Shown here in pieces: positions 12,155-25,495 of a DNA stretch of 63,169 nucleotides (its first letter is position 1; each line of letters begins with the position of its first letter). Location of the stretch: IMG/VR virus record IMGVR_UViG_3300043468_000449, positions 1 to 63,169 of that record. The stretch is one strand, 5' to 3'. The stretch comes from a virus. Position numbers and translations under genes: made by a program. The notes below the pieces were generated by a model that saw nothing but the letters and a program-made list of their open reading frames with translations, was not told where the DNA came from and made no database searches.

Positions 12155-15100
12155 TTACTCTATCGGAGATTTCATTCCTGTCAAAGGCGCGGCTGAACCA
12201 ACTGCCGGGGGTTTTAAATCAGATAATAGTTTTTCCGCTTTCGCTAAAGCCACCGCAAGTTTTTGTTTGGTTTTTTCATTCGTAGGATCGACCTCTGATA
12301 ATTCTCGTTTTGTTTTATCGACCTTCAATTCTGCTTTTTCAATTTTCTCCGCTTCTTTCTTGGCATCTTCTTTTTCTTTTTTTCGAGCGGCAACAAGTTG
12401 AGCATACTCTTCTGGAGTTTTTGGTTTTTGAACACCTGTCAAGCCCACCTCTGTGTCATAAGGAAGCAACCTGATTAATTCTTTTTTCTTTGTGCCGTCA
12501 TCTTGATCGATTGTGCGTTCTAACTGGAAAAGCGTTCCGTAATCCAACATCTCTTCGACATTCTCTGCGGCATCTGCGTAGTCAGCAGGTTCAGCACCCG
12601 AAACCTGCGCTCCGTACAATCCAAACAACTCTTTTTCATTGTACCAGAGTGCCGCTTGCATATCGGCAATAGTGATGTCAATTCCTTTTCTGCGGAGTTT
12701 TTTTTGCGCCAGTTCCATTGTCGATTGTTGGAAGTCACGCTCAAGATCGGTGCGAGGCGCGGCAACAGGATCGGCTCGATTTTCTACCCAGTTTTTTGCC
12801 GCCCTACGCAAATCGCTTTTTTGCTTGTATTGTCCGCTACGGAATCGTTTTTCCAATGTAGTAGCCAAATCCAGCATTGCTTGAGGATCATTGAATAGTT
12901 CTTGAATTTCTTCATTGGTTTTTCCAGTCAATTCTGCCTCATCGTAATACTCTACATATTCATAAACCTTTTTTCCGTCTTTCTCTTTTACCTTTTTTAG
13001 TAATGGCTCAAACTTTTCTCCTGCGGCTTTTGCGACATCACTTCGATACTGTTCAATTAGTGCTTTTTGAAAAGCGACATATTGATTTGCCTCTTTAAGT
13101 GGGGCGTGTTGAAAAACATTCCCAAGGATACGATTCCAAGTGCGAGTGTACCACAAGTCAGCAGTCAGCGTAGAATAGTCGCCATGTAGGTTATTGATGA
13201 ACGATCCAATCTTCGGGCCAAACACGCTAAACCCTGTTACCATCTGCTCCGCTTGACCATCAACAGTCAAAGGCTCTCCTTTAAACCATAAATTTTTATT
13301 TTGTTTTAAATATGCATTCCATTCAGAAACTGACATTTTTTTCCTGAATAATTTGTCCAGTTTTTTAATGTCGTTATTCTGTAAAAGTTCATGCAATTTT
13401 AAGAAATTATTTTCAACAGCACGGGTTTCACCGCCGAATGTGCCATACAATTCGCCAACATCTTTTTTAACAAGTTCAGGAAGAGTTTTGCCACCTTCCA
13501 ACAAGAATTGTACCCTCGCCGCCATTTTCCCATTCTCGAAAACATTGTTTCCTTGAGAAGTAATTCCTAGCACCGCATCAAAAATAAACTCTTTATTGGC
13601 ATCATAGTTTTTTGATTTTCGGTCAAGGAACGGGAAGAATTTCGCGTACCTTTCCTTCATTAGTTTTAATGCGGTATCGTACCAACCAATGGCATTCGGT
13701 GCATTTGGGTCTTGCTTCGCTCGCTCAATGTGACCCAAAACCTCGTCTACAATTGTTTCAGAGATGATTTGTCCTGCCCGTGGACTGTAATCTCCCGGCT
13801 CGATAAACCCATCGTCAGCACTACGCTTTTGTAGTGCATACAACAAATCGTCAACTTTTGTTTTTAATTTGCCCTCTTTTGTATAAAAGGAATCTGGAAC
13901 AACGAACTTTTCTGTTCCTTCCAGAATAGGTGTAACTGACCTGCTTAACCCTGTTGCAGGGTACAACTGCTCTCGGATGTAATCTGCAACTTCCTGCCCT
14001 AATCCGTATCGTTCTGCGAATCTGTTCGGGTCGAAAGTGAACCCTTGTCCTGCGAGGACTTTTGCGTAGGGGACAAGAATTGTATCGATGCCCCTTCGGA
14101 GTAATATGGTGAGTCCTCCGGGAGCGGAGTCCCCCCCAACGCCTCGCACTCCTTCCTCCATTCCTCCCTGCTGATTTTGTATATCTGTTTCATTTGTTTG
14201 TTTTCCTGTTAACCAATCTGGAACCCTGACACTCCCATCTTCTGCTGTAAAGTCTGAAGTTGTGTCATAATAAAACGAATCGACAAGAGTATCGTGGAAA
14301 TTTTTAATATTCGCCGCTTTTTGAATTTCAATGAGTTTTTTCCCGAATTCTTTGATCCCATCAAAATTCGCGGCTTTGATGCCTTTGCCATCGACTGTCA
14401 ATGACAACCCATCGATGCCCACTTCTTCCGCTTTTACGAATGCATTTTTGATTTGCTCTTCGGTAAGTTTTTTGTCGTGGACAAGGTAAACAGCAGGCGC
14501 ACCATCGGTGAGTCCTATGCTGGGTTTCCATGCGATCCCGGCATCTTGAGTCATTAAAAATGACAACCATTTGGTCACAGTCTGCGCCTGATCCCAAGTC
14601 ATCCCCGGAGCATTAAACACGAAGCTAGGCTCAACCTCAAATTTCCATGTTCCCAGAATATTGTCGAAATTGATTCCCTGCAACCCAGCCGCATCAACTA
14701 TAAAATCCTTAAATTTTTTAGATTTAAAAATTGTGGTTAATGTCGATTGAAGATCAGGAACCAAAACTCTCCGATCCACCGGGAATTTGAATGGAGGAGG
14801 AGTCATGCCCAGCTTGGCATCATTAATTGCCTTAATAGAACGATCCACCTCGACCATGCGAATTGCATCCCGCAAAGTAAATTCTTTGTCAGGAAGTTCC
14901 TCAAAACCTTCCAAGAGTTTTTTATTCTGTTCGTATATTTCAACATCTCTTTCTTTGAAGGGTTGCTGTTTTGGATCGACATCTTGAATTGCCCACCATG
15001 CTTTGCCGATTGCGGTCAAGGCATCTTTCTTTGCATTTAAATTATCAAGATTTGGATTTAAATAAGACAACAATCTTTCTTTGCGTTGTTCCGCGCTTTC

Positions 15101-18100
15101 CAGCTTCGGCTGAAGTTCAGCTATAGAAGTAAAGTCAAATCCATATCTTCCCGGTTTGCCGCCAATCACAACAGAAAAATCCCCAGCATCTTTCTGCATG
15201 GTTCTTTCAACAGATTTTGGCAAAAATTGAATTGCAGGTGGCATGAATTGAGCAATCGGACCAACAGGCTTATCGTCCTTCTCAAGAATTTTGATTAACT
15301 TGTCATCGAAGACCACATAGTTGCTCGTTCCCTCTCCCGCGCCCCGGCTCAAAGCATCCCAATACCGAATGCCGGGAACCCCTTGCTCCAGCAGAAATTT
15401 AGATGCTTTCGGAGCATCTTCGGCGGGTCTTCCACCAAATGCATTTGTTATGTATACATAAGCCGATTTCCCTGTTATCGATAACGGGTCTGGCATTGGT
15501 TTTTGAAGTCTCTCCAACTCGCCGGGGCGGAATGGTCTTCCACCTAATCGTGTTCCTCTTTGGATAATTGCTTCTCTTGCTTTTTGAGTTTTGTCGAATT
15601 CACTTAAAATTGTAGGAAGAACAGCATCTTGGACTTTTTTGCTTTGTTCACTCAAGGGTTTATCCCAATCCAATAAATCACCTTCTTCAACATCAATATC
15701 AACCTTATACAGGCTACCAACTTGAATTTTGGAAGGGTCTTTTAAACCTTTAACTCCAGCATTGAACCACCAATTTAAAATTTCTTCAGCATAGGCATTG
15801 TCAGTAGCCGCATCTTTTTCATCTTCAAGCATTCTGATTGCACGATCAATAGTTTTACGATCAGGCATCCCTCCACTTTTTCTTGCTTTTAAAGCGTCTG
15901 TTAAAATTCCAAACAAATCAATAATTTGTTGATTTTGAATAACATCTTCACTTGGAGATTCGACTCCATCAATTCTTATGTTTTTTGCTAATTTAGTTTG
16001 GTAGCCTTCTGATACTTGCCTTAAACCTGCAAAATATAATCCCCATCCATAAGCCTGCGCTCCCTCGCCTTCTCCTATTTTTTCAATGCTAAATCTATCA
16101 AAATCGTAAGGAGAACCATGCCATGCAGGAAGATATTGTATTCCCGGTGGTGCAACAACTGCGTTGGAGAATTCTGTTCCACTTTGAATTCGCGAGTTAA
16201 GCGAATCACGATATTGTATTAAATCGTTTGACGCCGATTCAATCTCTTTGAATTGCGAATCAGCAGGCATTTCCTGCACGGGACGCACAGGAGGCTCAAT
16301 ATCGCGCAAAGGCGGAATCATATCGCTAATCCTGCGGTATTGCGTAGGCAGTTCGATGCCTTGCAAGCCTTCTGGTTCAGTAGTTGCGCCTTCAACTTCA
16401 GCAGGCATGAATTGCAACTGCCCTGCGCGAACTACATTCTCCATCTGCGGAGTGATGTTTACTCGCCAGATTGGGGTTGTGTCTCCCTTTCGAGCAAGTT
16501 CTTGAAGTAATTCAGCATCAGTAAAATCATCTATTTTTTTATCAGGTTTTGTAGTAGCAATTTCAGACTTCTCAACCTTGCCACCCATCTTGGATACATA
16601 TTTGCCAATCTCTTTTGGAAGGATCGTGTCGTAGAATCCTTTCATGCCTTCGCCTCCGACATCAAGATCAAGACCTTCAAATTCTGCGCTTGCTAATGAT
16701 GGTTGTGGTGAGGACTTAATTTTTTCAATTGATTGAGCAGAAAGTTCCTTACCAATAAATTCGCTTAATTTTGCTTCAGGAATTTTTTCTTCATTGATTC
16801 TTGATTGACCATCTTTGTATGCACTTAATGCATATGTGTTTTCTCCATCAAGAATTACAACAATAGAGTCAACTTGTTTGCTCAATTTATAGCGTTCAGC
16901 CTGCGTTTCTCCAGTAGTCCAGCCAATCCATTGCTTGCCAGATTCAACGGCATCACGCAATGCTCGTTTGAAGAGTTGTAATGACCAATCTTTGCGGAAT
17001 GGTGCGTCTGGGATTGAGCCGGGAACCTCCCCTGAATTTGCGCTTTTAATCGCTTCTTCTTTTGTTTTTGCCCCAAACCCTACTTGAGTTTTAGAGGCAT
17101 CAAAAACCATCCATTCAGTTCCCGTCTGGCGACCTCCACGATATTCGTATACAGGGACTTCTTCGACAGTCCAACCATCTGGGAGGACATCGCCTTGCCC
17201 TTGGTATCCCTTCTCCCTCCCCGCTTGATGCCGATCAGATTGCAACTCTTCGATAAACAATCCATCGTTGCCTTCAGCATCTGTGCGCTCGTTAAGACGC
17301 ATATGCGCTACATAGTTGGGGATGTCAGGGAAATGAGATGAAGTGTATGATTGATCATCTCGCGAAGCGGCATTGTTCTCGTCTATCCGAATGAATAGTT
17401 GGTCAAGTCTTGCTTGTTGCTCTGGGGTTCTATTATCCGTTTCAAATCTCAATTTTTGATACTCATCCAGTTCGGATTTGGTCAAAAATTTTGATTCTTC
17501 GACTCTTGGCATTGCCATCACAACTTCACGATAGTTTTCACCGCCGGGGAGTTGGTATTTGCCAAATTTAGGAGGTTTAGTTAATCCTTCGCCTTGCAAA
17601 TCTAATTTCTCTGCTCGCGTATTTAAGAATTCATTCTCTCTAAAATACTTTTCAGCAGTCTTTTTGTCGCCACGCCTTTGAGCCTGTTGAGCTAACCTCA
17701 TCACTCGTTCAGCCTCATCGTAAAGCGTATCAGTAGTGCTTTGATCTCTGATGTTCATCAAGCGAATCAACTCATCATACTTCTCTTCGCCAAATGATGG
17801 ATCATCAACGGGATGATCTTTTAGATTTTTATATTCTGCCTCAAGTTCAGCAAGACGATTTGCATCAAATGGTTCTTTGCCGCCAAGTGTTACCTCTTCA
17901 AATTTAACTTGTCCCTCGTCGCGCAGATAATTAAGCAATTCTTGCACGGGAACCTTGCCGTTATTTTCACTTGCAAGTCGGTCGATTGCGTCATTGACTC
18001 CAGACCACTTAACTTCTTCCGCTTTGACATTTTGCGGGTTGTTAATAACTGCCTTCAACTGCTCTGGCGTTGCCATTGCACCACGGAACTTGCTTTGAAT

Positions 18101-21100
18101 TTCCATCTGCAATTTGCTTTGGAATCCACGCTCGCCAGATGGTGCTTCGATTTCGGCAACTTCGGCTGGAAGGAAATTCTTCTTTGCTTTTTCGTAATCT
18201 ACAGGAAGTTTTGGAAGATCACTTGCATCGATTAGTTCTGCCATGTGATCGATTCGCATAGACATAATTGTTCTGTCCATGCTCTTGTTTTTCTCGTCGC
18301 CCTTTCGTTTAGGAATCTTTGTTCGATCAAGATTTAATGCTTCTGTTTCTTTAGTGAATAGATTTAGAAAGTCATTAAATATCGATTTCTTTTGTTCTGC
18401 TACAGCAACATTGTCACTTAACTGATTAGTTCCTTCAGGCTCACCTTTGTCATTATATCCACTACCTTGGATGCCTTTAGACCAATTATCTAAATACTTT
18501 GTAGAAAATTCACTCCAGAATGTTTCTTTGCTTCCGTTCCAAGGAGAAAGTCGATTCGGCATCCGATCTGACCAAGCATTCAACTTCGACATCATTCTGC
18601 CAACTGAAATCGTTGTAACTAGAAAATTGCCTGCTTCGGATAAATGCAATCCAATTGGAACGACATCGTAAATCTTTGGTGAGAATGCTCTGTAGTTACC
18701 TTTATCGTCCATTACTGCGGCATAATCGACAAAGAATCGCGATCCATCTTTTTTGACAATCGCATCGTTTAACTCCAGAAGATATTCTTTAATCTTTAGA
18801 GGCACAATCCCCTCTGGCAATGCTTGAATCGCTTTAATCTGAAGCGGAGTAAAAGTGCCTCGGTAAGTATCGGAACCTTCAGAGACTGCCTCAAATCGCC
18901 CCGGTGTGCCATAGTCGGGCGTGTCGATTGCCTGCTTGAATAGTGTCGCTCGATCTTTCGCGATCTTCTTTAGATCGGCAGGCTTGAGAAGTTTTGGAGT
19001 GATGCCGTCCGCCTCGGTAACAATCTTTTTCGAGATAGCCAGAGTTCCACCTTCGGGAACTTGCAATTGACGCAATTCAACGGGGATTTGCCCATAACCA
19101 TTCAGTCGTTCTTCGCCATCCTTGGTAATGCGCCAAGTGCCTTCAAAAACCGCAGGATCGGTCACATCGACTGGAGTGCCTACAGGATTGCCATCTGCGT
19201 CGAATACCTGCGCCTGAACCTTTGTTGCAAACAATCCAGAGTCCATGCCGTAGCGTTCTGCCGCGATCTTGCTTTTACGAATATCAGCTTTCGAGATAGT
19301 TGCCGTTTCTGGTTGATTTTCAATCGTTGCAAAGTCTCCATTTAAACTCTCCAGCAACCGCATTGCATTTCGAGCGGCACTTTGAACTTCTGGTGGCAGA
19401 TTGGCTTTCGATGCATAGCCGACAACATCTCCAGAAAATCCGAGTCCTAGCAACTTCGTCGTAGCTTTTTTGATCAGGTTGTTTTTAAGTTTTGCCCTTG
19501 CGACATCCAACAAGTGAATGCTTTTTGGATCGATATTTTTACCAAGATTCCGAGAAAGCGTGTTAGAGAACAAGTCTGCAAGAATTTCTTCTTGCATATA
19601 GTCTGCCACATTCTTTCTGCTCAAAGAATTTGTCCCGTAGTCCCAGAGTCCGCTATTTTTTGCAAAGACCTCGATCTGTTTTTTATTGTAATTCTTTAAG
19701 TATGTCTTCTCGTAAAGATCGATCAATTGATCTTCGTTGTAGAGTCCAGTTGTGACTTCTTTAACATTGCCTGCCGCATCTCGGATTTGATTGCTGAATA
19801 GTAATTTTCTTGCTTCAGAAACCGCATCTTGAATTTCTTTGATTCGCAGGATTGCGTGACCTGTTTCGTGATTCAAAGCGTCGATTGGAGTCTCTCCGTA
19901 AATATCAATTCGATTGCGAAGAGCATCCGAATTAATAACAATCGATGGTTGCGCCTGATTGAATACAACATTCTTGACGGCATCGCTAACTTCCATGCCG
20001 GGTCGAAATTCGTTTTGACCTGTTCCACTATAAAATCCCTGCTGTCCTGCAATTTCGTAAATCATCTCGTCAGGCACATCGCGCAATGCAGGATTCTGCC
20101 TGAAATGATTGAAGATTTGATCTGTGCTTAAAATGTGAATGCCAACATTGTTTTGACCCGCTTTAAGCGCACCATTCAGCAAAAGATTATTTCGACCAAG
20201 TGCTGTTAGAAACTGCCTTCCAAATTCGTTTCGAGTCTGAACATTTGCAGTCTTGAGTAACGACAAGGATTTCTTTTCTGCCTCTAGTCTTTTTTCAGCT
20301 TCTTCAATTTTTTTGTTGTCAGGTGACTCGTTTACCAGTTTCTGAACTTCAGCCTCGGTATCTGCTACTCTCTTTGCCTGCCTTCCGATGACCAAGTCCC
20401 AATCGGTCAATTTATCAATCTCACCTCGTGTTTCAGGCGTCGAATCGCGATATGCCTTCAAAGCGTCCATATTGGCTTGCTTTGCCCTCCGAATCTGGAT
20501 CACGGGGTCTTGGCCCACAAACTTGTGATAAGTCTGCTGGACTGCCCTTCCGCCTAAAGAATAAGCCAATCCTTGGCCTACCATAGCCTTTAATTCTTCT
20601 TCGTCGGCAGAATCAATGATTCCAACTGCCAAGCTAATTAAAGTTGGCTCAACTCCCATCCTTGCATATTCACCAATATTAGCAATCGTGTCATCGCCAA
20701 CAAAACGCAGAATGCGTTTAGTAGTATCGCTTACCCTTCCGATTCCTTCGTAATCAACAATGCCTTCATTTTTAACTCTAGATTTTGCTACTTCTAAAGC
20801 CTGCTTCGTTTCAACATATTCATCAGTTCCCTCTGAAAGTGTTTTTAATTTCTGCGTCAAAGTCTTTACTTCATCTTGCTGTTTAGCAATAGCCCCCAAA
20901 GTAGCAAGTGGGCCTACGCTTCCTCCAGCAGATATCCTTCGTGCCGCTTGAACTTCTTTGATAACTTTTGGGATGTCTGCGAGTGTTCGCCCTCCATACT
21001 TCAATCCATACCTAGTTGCCAGCGCACCTAACCCCATTGAAGTCAATGCATTTTCTGGACTCAATTCATATCCAAGTGCCGCGCCGCCAATTGCAGTAAG

Positions 21101-22741
21101 TCCAGTTCCGAGTTTTTGCAATCTCGGACTCCTTTCAATATAATCACCCGTTTTTTCAATTCCTTTTGATACTGCTCCTGCGCCTTGCTCAACCAATCCG
21201 GGTTTTTTCAATGCCTCAAGTCTCTTGAGTTGTTTTGCTTTTAATAGTTCTTGCGCTCGTTTTTCAATCGCATTGATTTGATCATCAGTATAACGCAGTT
21301 TTTGAAAGGTTTTTCGAGCAATAGGAGTCAATTGTCCTGCCGCACGAACAACATTCATTGCATAGCCAACTTGATCAAGTCCAAATGCTTCAGGTAAAGC
21401 TAAATCAGCAAATGCCGCCATTTCTGGATCGGTTTCTGGAATTGATTTTTTAACATCATCGACTACAGAAATAATTGAACTTTCAATGTCAGCTTCGCGT
21501 TTAGATGCCGCTTCCTCTGCACTCAAATCAGGATACATAATCATGTATTCCTTAACTGATGGATGTGTAAGACTAGAAAATGATTTTAATGTTGGAACAT
21601 AATAAGTATCAACAAAACGCTTCCATTCGTTTGGTTGTGCTTTTAACCATTTTGCTTGAGCGGTATCTACTTCGTTTCTTGCGCTCCATCGATTATAGGC
21701 ATCTTCTTTAGATAGAAATCCAAATTTTTCACTTACATTATCCCATGTTTGCATCCCTCCACTTCCAACCTTTTGTGCAGTCCATGTTATAGATGGAGGC
21801 AATGCCGCAATTGGAGCAGTCAAAGAATATGGAACTTGCTTTGCCTTGTATCTCTTTTCTTCAAATTCTTTGTCGATACTAGCACTCTGTTCTGGAGTTA
21901 GATATTCTTTGATTTTAGCAAGATACTTTGCGTCAGTATAAGCATCAGGATTTGGTTGCTCTCCACCTTTTACTGGAGTATTAGCAATCTGCCATGCTCG
22001 TTTACGCCAGCTCTCAACTTCTGCTTTTTTGTCTTCTGGTAATAACTTCTCTGCCGCTTTTGCTTCAGCGTAATCAGATGTCATCCCAACTAATGCTGGC
22101 GCACCTTGAACTACGGCTTTTCCCGCACCATATGCTCCTTGCTCTAAAGATTTAACTAATGTCTCAAATATATCTCCAGCATCTTCGGTAACATTGATAC
22201 CTAAATTAAACCATTCCTCTGCATTCGTTGGAACCTTTCCGTATGGAGATGATTCTCTTTTTTGTCTCTCAAATTCAAATATTTGACGATTTTGCTTTTC
22301 TGTAAAAGTTACATCAGGTCGTATTTTTTTAAATTCGTATAAATTTTCAGGATCAAGTGTCTCAATTAATTGCCTATCTTCTAGCGTAAATTGTTCATCA
22401 GGTTTTTCACCAATTACAGTAGATACAATGTTAATTGGTTTTGAGAAGTCGATCTCTGGCTCCTTTTCTGTAATAGGAGCAGGAGTAGGAGCAGGAGCAG
22501 GAGCAGGAGCAGGTGTAGGCGCAGAAATGGTAGCACCCTCTTCTTTTGGTTCTTCAACTGCCTGCGGAATTTCTTCCTTCGGCTTTTCTTCAGTAGGTTG
22601 TTGAGGAGATAAAACAGAATCAATTTCTGACATTAATGAGTCAGCATCGTCTTCTTTATCTTCCTTCGGTTGCGTTGATTCAGTTTGATCTCCAAGAACA
22701 TTATCAATGTCTTTGAGCAATTCATCAATTCCTTCAGCCAT
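12155..22741 (-). CDS. 3528-aa polyvalent protein with zincin motif and ADP-ribosyltransferase domain
   Basis: This 10.6-kb uninterrupted ORF is 17% of the genome. Features in order: repeated amphipathic motif (about 5-18 and 36-46), Pro/Ala linker (about 73-89), helical regions, HETGH zincin motif (H958-H962), an LPD-type region at about 1810-2070 ([13 protein letters not shown], then [11 protein letters not shown]), and an ART-PolyVal ADP-ribosyltransferase from about 2203 to 2490 ([13 protein letters not shown]2208; [29 protein letters not shown]). The C-terminal conserved region is at about 3171-3206 ([10 protein letters not shown], then [16 protein letters not shown]). Such proteins are thought to be packaged and injected to modify host proteins. 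It overlaps the 564-aa gene as TAATG. Confidence 0.8.
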   Translation of the reverse strand: MAEGIDELLKDIDNVLGDQTESTQPKEDKEDDADSLMSEIDSVLSPQQPTEEKPKEEIPQAVEEPKEEGATISAPTPAPAPAPAPTPAPITEKEPEIDFSKPINIVSTVIGEKPDEQFTLEDRQLIETLDPENLYEFKKIRPDVTFTEKQNRQIFEFERQKRESSPYGKVPTNAEEWFNLGINVTEDAGDIFETLVKSLEQGAYGAGKAVVQGAPALVGMTSDYAEAKAAEKLLPEDKKAEVESWRKRAWQIANTPVKGGEQPNPDAYTDAKYLAKIKEYLTPEQSASIDKEFEEKRYKAKQVPYSLTAPIAALPPSITWTAQKVGSGGMQTWDNVSEKFGFLSKEDAYNRWSARNEVDTAQAKWLKAQPNEWKRFVDTYYVPTLKSFSSLTHPSVKEYMIMYPDLSAEEAASKREADIESSIISVVDDVKKSIPETDPEMAAFADLALPEAFGLDQVGYAMNVVRAAGQLTPIARKTFQKLRYTDDQINAIEKRAQELLKAKQLKRLEALKKPGLVEQGAGAVSKGIEKTGDYIERSPRLQKLGTGLTAIGGAALGYELSPENALTSMGLGALATRYGLKYGGRTLADIPKVIKEVQAARRISAGGSVGPLATLGAIAKQQDEVKTLTQKLKTLSEGTDEYVETKQALEVAKSRVKNEGIVDYEGIGRVSDTTKRILRFVGDDTIANIGEYARMGVEPTLISLAVGIIDSADEEELKAMVGQGLAYSLGGRAVQQTYHKFVGQDPVIQIRRAKQANMDALKAYRDSTPETRGEIDKLTDWDLVIGRQAKRVADTEAEVQKLVNESPDNKKIEEAEKRLEAEKKSLSLLKTANVQTRNEFGRQFLTALGRNNLLLNGALKAGQNNVGIHILSTDQIFNHFRQNPALRDVPDEMIYEIAGQQGFYSGTGQNEFRPGMEVSDAVKNVVFNQAQPSIVINSDALRNRIDIYGETPIDALNHETGHAILRIKEIQDAVSEARKLLFSNQIRDAAGNVKEVTTGLYNEDQLIDLYEKTYLKNYNKKQIEVFAKNSGLWDYGTNSLSRKNVADYMQEEILADLFSNTLSRNLGKNIDPKSIHLLDVARAKLKNNLIKKATTKLLGLGFSGDVVGYASKANLPPEVQSAARNAMRLLESLNGDFATIENQPETATISKADIRKSKIAAERYGMDSGLFATKVQAQVFDADGNPVGTPVDVTDPAVFEGTWRITKDGEERLNGYGQIPVELRQLQVPEGGTLAISKKIVTEADGITPKLLKPADLKKIAKDRATLFKQAIDTPDYGTPGRFEAVSEGSDTYRGTFTPLQIKAIQALPEGIVPLKIKEYLLELNDAIVKKDGSRFFVDYAAVMDDKGNYRAFSPKIYDVVPIGLHLSEAGNFLVTTISVGRMMSKLNAWSDRMPNRLSPWNGSKETFWSEFSTKYLDNWSKGIQGSGYNDKGEPEGTNQLSDNVAVAEQKKSIFNDFLNLFTKETEALNLDRTKIPKRKGDEKNKSMDRTIMSMRIDHMAELIDASDLPKLPVDYEKAKKNFLPAEVAEIEAPSGERGFQSKLQMEIQSKFRGAMATPEQLKAVINNPQNVKAEEVKWSGVNDAIDRLASENNGKVPVQELLNYLRDEGQVKFEEVTLGGKEPFDANRLAELEAEYKNLKDHPVDDPSFGEEKYDELIRLMNIRDQSTTDTLYDEAERVMRLAQQAQRRGDKKTAEKYFRENEFLNTRAEKLDLQGEGLTKPPKFGKYQLPGGENYREVVMAMPRVEESKFLTKSELDEYQKLRFETDNRTPEQQARLDQLFIRIDENNAASRDDQSYTSSHFPDIPNYVAHMRLNERTDAEGNDGLFIEELQSDRHQAGREKGYQGQGDVLPDGWTVEEVPVYEYRGGRQTGTEWMVFDASKTQVGFGAKTKEEAIKSANSGEVPGSIPDAPFRKDWSLQLFKRALRDAVESGKQWIGWTTGETQAERYKLSKQVDSIVVILDGENTYALSAYKDGQSRINEEKIPEAKLSEFIGKELSAQSIEKIKSSPQPSLASAEFEGLDLDVGGEGMKGFYDTILPKEIGKYVSKMGGKVEKSEIATTKPDKKIDDFTDAELLQELARKGDTTPIWRVNITPQMENVVRAGQLQFMPAEVEGATTEPEGLQGIELPTQYRRISDMIPPLRDIEPPVRPVQEMPADSQFKEIESASNDLIQYRDSLNSRIQSGTEFSNAVVAPPGIQYLPAWHGSPYDFDRFSIEKIGEGEGAQAYGWGLYFAGLRQVSEGYQTKLAKNIRIDGVESPSEDVIQNQQIIDLFGILTDALKARKSGGMPDRKTIDRAIRMLEDEKDAATDNAYAEEILNWWFNAGVKGLKDPSKIQVGSLYKVDIDVEEGDLLDWDKPLSEQSKKVQDAVLPTILSEFDKTQKAREAIIQRGTRLGGRPFRPGELERLQKPMPDPLSITGKSAYVYITNAFGGRPAEDAPKASKFLLEQGVPGIRYWDALSRGAGEGTSNYVVFDDKLIKILEKDDKPVGPIAQFMPPAIQFLPKSVERTMQKDAGDFSVVIGGKPGRYGFDFTSIAELQPKLESAEQRKERLLSYLNPNLDNLNAKKDALTAIGKAWWAIQDVDPKQQPFKERDVEIYEQNKKLLEGFEELPDKEFTLRDAIRMVEVDRSIKAINDAKLGMTPPPFKFPVDRRVLVPDLQSTLTTIFKSKKFKDFIVDAAGLQGINFDNILGTWKFEVEPSFVFNAPGMTWDQAQTVTKWLSFLMTQDAGIAWKPSIGLTDGAPAVYLVHDKKLTEEQIKNAFVKAEEVGIDGLSLTVDGKGIKAANFDGIKEFGKKLIEIQKAANIKNFHDTLVDSFYYDTTSDFTAEDGSVRVPDWLTGKQTNETDIQNQQGGMEEGVRGVGGDSAPGGLTILLRRGIDTILVPYAKVLAGQGFTFDPNRFAERYGLGQEVADYIREQLYPATGLSRSVTPILEGTEKFVVPDSFYTKEGKLKTKVDDLLYALQKRSADDGFIEPGDYSPRAGQIISETIVDEVLGHIERAKQDPNAPNAIGWYDTALKLMKERYAKFFPFLDRKSKNYDANKEFIFDAVLGITSQGNNVFENGKMAARVQFLLEGGKTLPELVKKDVGELYGTFGGETRAVENNFLKLHELLQNNDIKKLDKLFRKKMSVSEWNAYLKQNKNLWFKGEPLTVDGQAEQMVTGFSVFGPKIGSFINNLHGDYSTLTADLWYTRTWNRILGNVFQHAPLKEANQYVAFQKALIEQYRSDVAKAAGEKFEPLLKKVKEKDGKKVYEYVEYYDEAELTGKTNEEIQELFNDPQAMLDLATTLEKRFRSGQYKQKSDLRRAAKNWVENRADPVAAPRTDLERDFQQSTMELAQKKLRRKGIDITIADMQAALWYNEKELFGLYGAQVSGAEPADYADAAENVEEMLDYGTLFQLERTIDQDDGTKKKELIRLLPYDTEVGLTGVQKPKTPEEYAQLVAARKKEKEDAKKEAEKIEKAELKVDKTKRELSEVDPTNEKTKQKLAVALAKAEKLLSDLKPPAVGSAAPLTGMKSPIE

Positions 22742-24435
22742 TATTTTTTAAGTTTGATTTGAATTTCACGCAATTGTGCCTTTAAAGCCTCTTTATCGTT
22801 TCCTTCTGGAATTTGTTTAATTTGATTAACTAATTGTCTAGCTGAATTCACTAAATTTTCCGATTCAGGAACCTGTTCTGTAACTTTAAAATTTTCTATA
22901 TCGTATCCAGCTTTTTCTAAATTTCCTATTGTTATTTTTTTTCTGGTTTGCAAAGTATTTAACAAATCATCCATTAATATTTTAGCTACTTTTGGGTCTC
23001 TTTGAATGTTTGGAATTAATGCTTTATATCTACGAACATCATCATCCGTAAGAACTCCAACCTCACCAAATACACCTCTAGCCAACCCCGGAGTTAAACT
23101 ATCAACCAAATTATTAAGCCTTATTGCAAGACTATCATAGCCAACGCCACCAATCAATTGCCTTAATCTGCCAACCATAGGCCCACTTTTATTTCCAACT
23201 TCCGACAATACACCTTGAATATCTTTCAATGTCGCTTCAGCAGAATCAATATTATTGAACTTTTCTAAATGTGCTTGAAGAAGTTTATGTTTTTCTACTC
23301 CTTTCCCTTTTTCTTCAGCAAGTTCTTTAGCGGTTTTTCTTTTTGGAGGATTAACCCTGAATCCTCTTCGTCCTTTTTTAGTAATTACTTGAATTTCTGC
23401 CTCGTTATATTCAGGCCCAAAATGTTCGGCAAGTTGTTTTTGAGATTTCAAAGCGTTTTCATAATTCGCATAATCATTCACAAGATTGCTAATTTGAGTT
23501 TCAACAGGTTGTTGTGGAACTCGCTTTACTTGCTGTCTTTCTTTTTCTGGAAGTGGAACTTTAGTCAAAGCACCCATACCAAGTGGCATCTCGCCTGTTT
23601 CCGCATAAAACTTCTCGGCAATCGCAGAACGCTCTTGCGGAGTCATCAATGACATTGACCTTGTATTAATATCTACACTAGGTTGCGCCTGAACTAGTGC
23701 TTTGCCAGCAACAACATCTGTGGACATTGGCGCAATAATTGGCGCAAGACTTGTGCTTGTCAATTGATCATATTGTTTTTGCGGAGATGCTTCGGCAGTC
23801 AATTCAGAAAGTGGTTTACTCAATAAAGCCTGCACATCTTGTTCAGTTGGGCCAACTGAAGATAATGGGTTTAATACATCTTCAGTTTCTTCTGGCAATC
23901 CTAAATCCCATATTCCAGAAGGCAATTCTTCATCTGTAACATCATAGGCATCCATGTCAGATAAATTTTGTTCATCTGCAAATCCACCTTGATTGCCATC
24001 TTCATCTACAAATCCTTCTTCACCTTCTTCTTGAGCTTTCTTTTTTCTTTCTTCAATTTGAAGTTTAAGATTTTCTAGTTGAGCGTTTTTATACTCTTCT
24101 TTTTGCTTGTCTTCTTCAGCACCTTTAGAACCTCTTGCAATGGCAACAGCAAGTCGATTATCTCTATCAAGTTGTTCTTTTGTTTTTTGTGCTTTAGCTT
24201 TTCTATCATCAACAAATGCCGCAGTAATGCCTTTCAACGCATCACCAATGCCTTCTTTCAAACCACTCGCCCATGCATTGGAAACCAGTTCTGGTTGCTC
24301 GGATTTAACCTCTAAAAACTTTTGAGGCTGAAATTGCAAAGCGGTGTGAATCGCTTTAACTGGTCGCATTCCTTCTAATGGAGATGCAGAACGAATTGTA
24401 GCGAATTGCGGTGTGAAAGAGTATGATTCAGGCAT
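22741..24435 (-). CDS. Putative virion/ejection protein with coiled-coil region
   Basis: This 564-aa protein has an N-terminal segment with EQPELVSNAWASGLKEGIGD, a motif also found in the 144-aa protein at 26358. A charged coiled-coil follows (about 85-140) and a Pro-rich middle. The C-terminal part has GPMVGRLRQLIGG, then LTPGLARGVFGEVGVLTDDD, a pattern common in phage internal or DNA-transfer proteins. It sits between the MGG proteins and the polyvalent protein and overlaps both by TAATG. A role as internal core or ejection protein is inference. Confidence 0.6.
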   Translation of the reverse strand: MPESYSFTPQFATIRSASPLEGMRPVKAIHTALQFQPQKFLEVKSEQPELVSNAWASGLKEGIGDALKGITAAFVDDRKAKAQKTKEQLDRDNRLAVAIARGSKGAEEDKQKEEYKNAQLENLKLQIEERKKKAQEEGEEGFVDEDGNQGGFADEQNLSDMDAYDVTDEELPSGIWDLGLPEETEDVLNPLSSVGPTEQDVQALLSKPLSELTAEASPQKQYDQLTSTSLAPIIAPMSTDVVAGKALVQAQPSVDINTRSMSLMTPQERSAIAEKFYAETGEMPLGMGALTKVPLPEKERQQVKRVPQQPVETQISNLVNDYANYENALKSQKQLAEHFGPEYNEAEIQVITKKGRRGFRVNPPKRKTAKELAEEKGKGVEKHKLLQAHLEKFNNIDSAEATLKDIQGVLSEVGNKSGPMVGRLRQLIGGVGYDSLAIRLNNLVDSLTPGLARGVFGEVGVLTDDDVRRYKALIPNIQRDPKVAKILMDDLLNTLQTRKKITIGNLEKAGYDIENFKVTEQVPESENLVNSARQLVNQIKQIPEGNDKEALKAQLREIQIKLKK

Positions 24436-24965
24436 TACATTCCTCCAAATTGAAGTCCTTGAGCGGACGGGAGTGAGAAGTTAGTGTTTTGTTGAGTTCC
24501 GCCAACGCCAGCATTGGATGCCAGAATAGGTGGAATCCCCATTTGCATAGAAGATGGCGCATTAGTCGAAGCAGGCCCAGCAACGCCGCCTGCCGCCGCA
24601 ATCTTTTGCTGTTGCGCGGAACCTACATTGTAGCCACTTCCGCCTGCGGTAGTGCTGGCGGCATTCTGCGCGGCTTGCTGGTCGAGTCGTTGCTGATTCT
24701 GCGCGGCACTAGTGAAATCTTTTTGAATCTGTGTTTCTGCCTGCCTGCGGAAGTCTGCGGCTTTTTGATTTTCAGCTTGGATGTTCTGTTCACGAATCCT
24801 TGCCGCTTCTTCGTCATCTCTTTTTTTCTTTGCGGCATCTGCGGCTTTTCTGGCATCATCCATTTGTTTCCGCATAGCCGCTTGCTGTGCGGCAATCTGC
24901 GATGAATAGTCAGGTTGACTGCTTCCGCCGCCACTTTTTTTGCCTCCACCTTTACTTCCGCCCAT
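24435..24965 (-). CDS. MGG-type putative internal virion protein (FGG tag)
   Basis: This 176-aa protein starts MGGSKGGGKKSGGGSS, has a long Ala/Gln/Lys coiled coil (about 25-105) and ends with NFSLPSAQGLQFGGM. The same ending pattern, F-[ST]-[LM]-P...[LI]-[QK]-F-G-G, occurs in the next two upstream proteins. Gly-rich starts and Gln-rich helices are typical of podovirus internal core proteins. The gene overlaps the 564-aa gene by TAATG. Confidence 0.6.
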   Translation of the reverse strand: MGGSKGGGKKSGGGSSQPDYSSQIAAQQAAMRKQMDDARKAADAAKKKRDDEEAARIREQNIQAENQKAADFRRQAETQIQKDFTSAAQNQQRLDQQAAQNAASTTAGGSGYNVGSAQQQKIAAAGGVAGPASTNAPSSMQMGIPPILASNAGVGGTQQNTNFSLPSAQGLQFGGM

Positions 24966-24967
24966 AA

Positions 24968-25468
24968 TTAAGTTCCTCCGAATTGTAGCCCGGTAGTCTT
25001 GGGCATTGTGAATACATTAGTAGTTGTCGGCTGATTTGCTTCCGTAGTAGGAAGATTTGCAGTCCCTCCCATTCCAACCAAAGCGCGTTGACGAGCGGCA
25101 TTTAGATTGTATCCAGCACCAGTCGCCGCCGCTCCTGCGGACAATGCCGCTTGACGCTCTTGCTCCTGCTTTTGCTGATCCGCCATCGTTTGTGCGCTAG
25201 AGATTGCAGAAAGTTCTTGTTGCGCCTTCGACTCTTGTTGCCTACGAAGTTGTGCGGCGGCGGCATTCTGGCTTTCAATTGCCGCTTGCTTTTGTTGTTC
25301 TTCAAGTCGCCTGCGCTCTTCCTCATAGGCTTGCTGTTGCTGTTGATACATCTGCATCTGCTGTTGCATCTGCTGATTGAACATTGCCTGTTGCATCTGC
25401 ATTTCTTGCTGACGCAAGGCTTGCTCTGCTTTTATTTGACTTTTGCTGGGGCCGCCTCCTCCACCCAT
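24968..25468 (-). CDS. MGG-type putative internal virion protein (FGG tag)
   Basis: This 166-aa protein starts MGGGGGPSKSQIK and is mostly Gln-rich helix (MQQAMFNQQMQQQMQMYQQQ). It ends with NVFTMPKTTGLQFGGT, which shares the FGG tag with both adjacent proteins. It is likely a paralogue of the 176-aa neighbour: both have a helix followed by a GAGYN or GSGYN segment (AAATGAGYNLNAA; TTAGGSGYNVGSA). Confidence 0.6.
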   Translation of the reverse strand: MGGGGGPSKSQIKAEQALRQQEMQMQQAMFNQQMQQQMQMYQQQQQAYEEERRRLEEQQKQAAIESQNAAAAQLRRQQESKAQQELSAISSAQTMADQQKQEQERQAALSAGAAATGAGYNLNAARQRALVGMGGTANLPTTEANQPTTTNVFTMPKTTGLQFGGT

Positions 25469-25495
25469 AGTTTTATTTTCCTTTCAGTTTATTGT

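Noticed and set aside
12155-22741. Possible fusion or frameshift in the giant ORF
   Set aside because: The ORF is open for 10.6 kb with conserved domains in order and the start and stop contexts match neighbours; there is no sign of a join.
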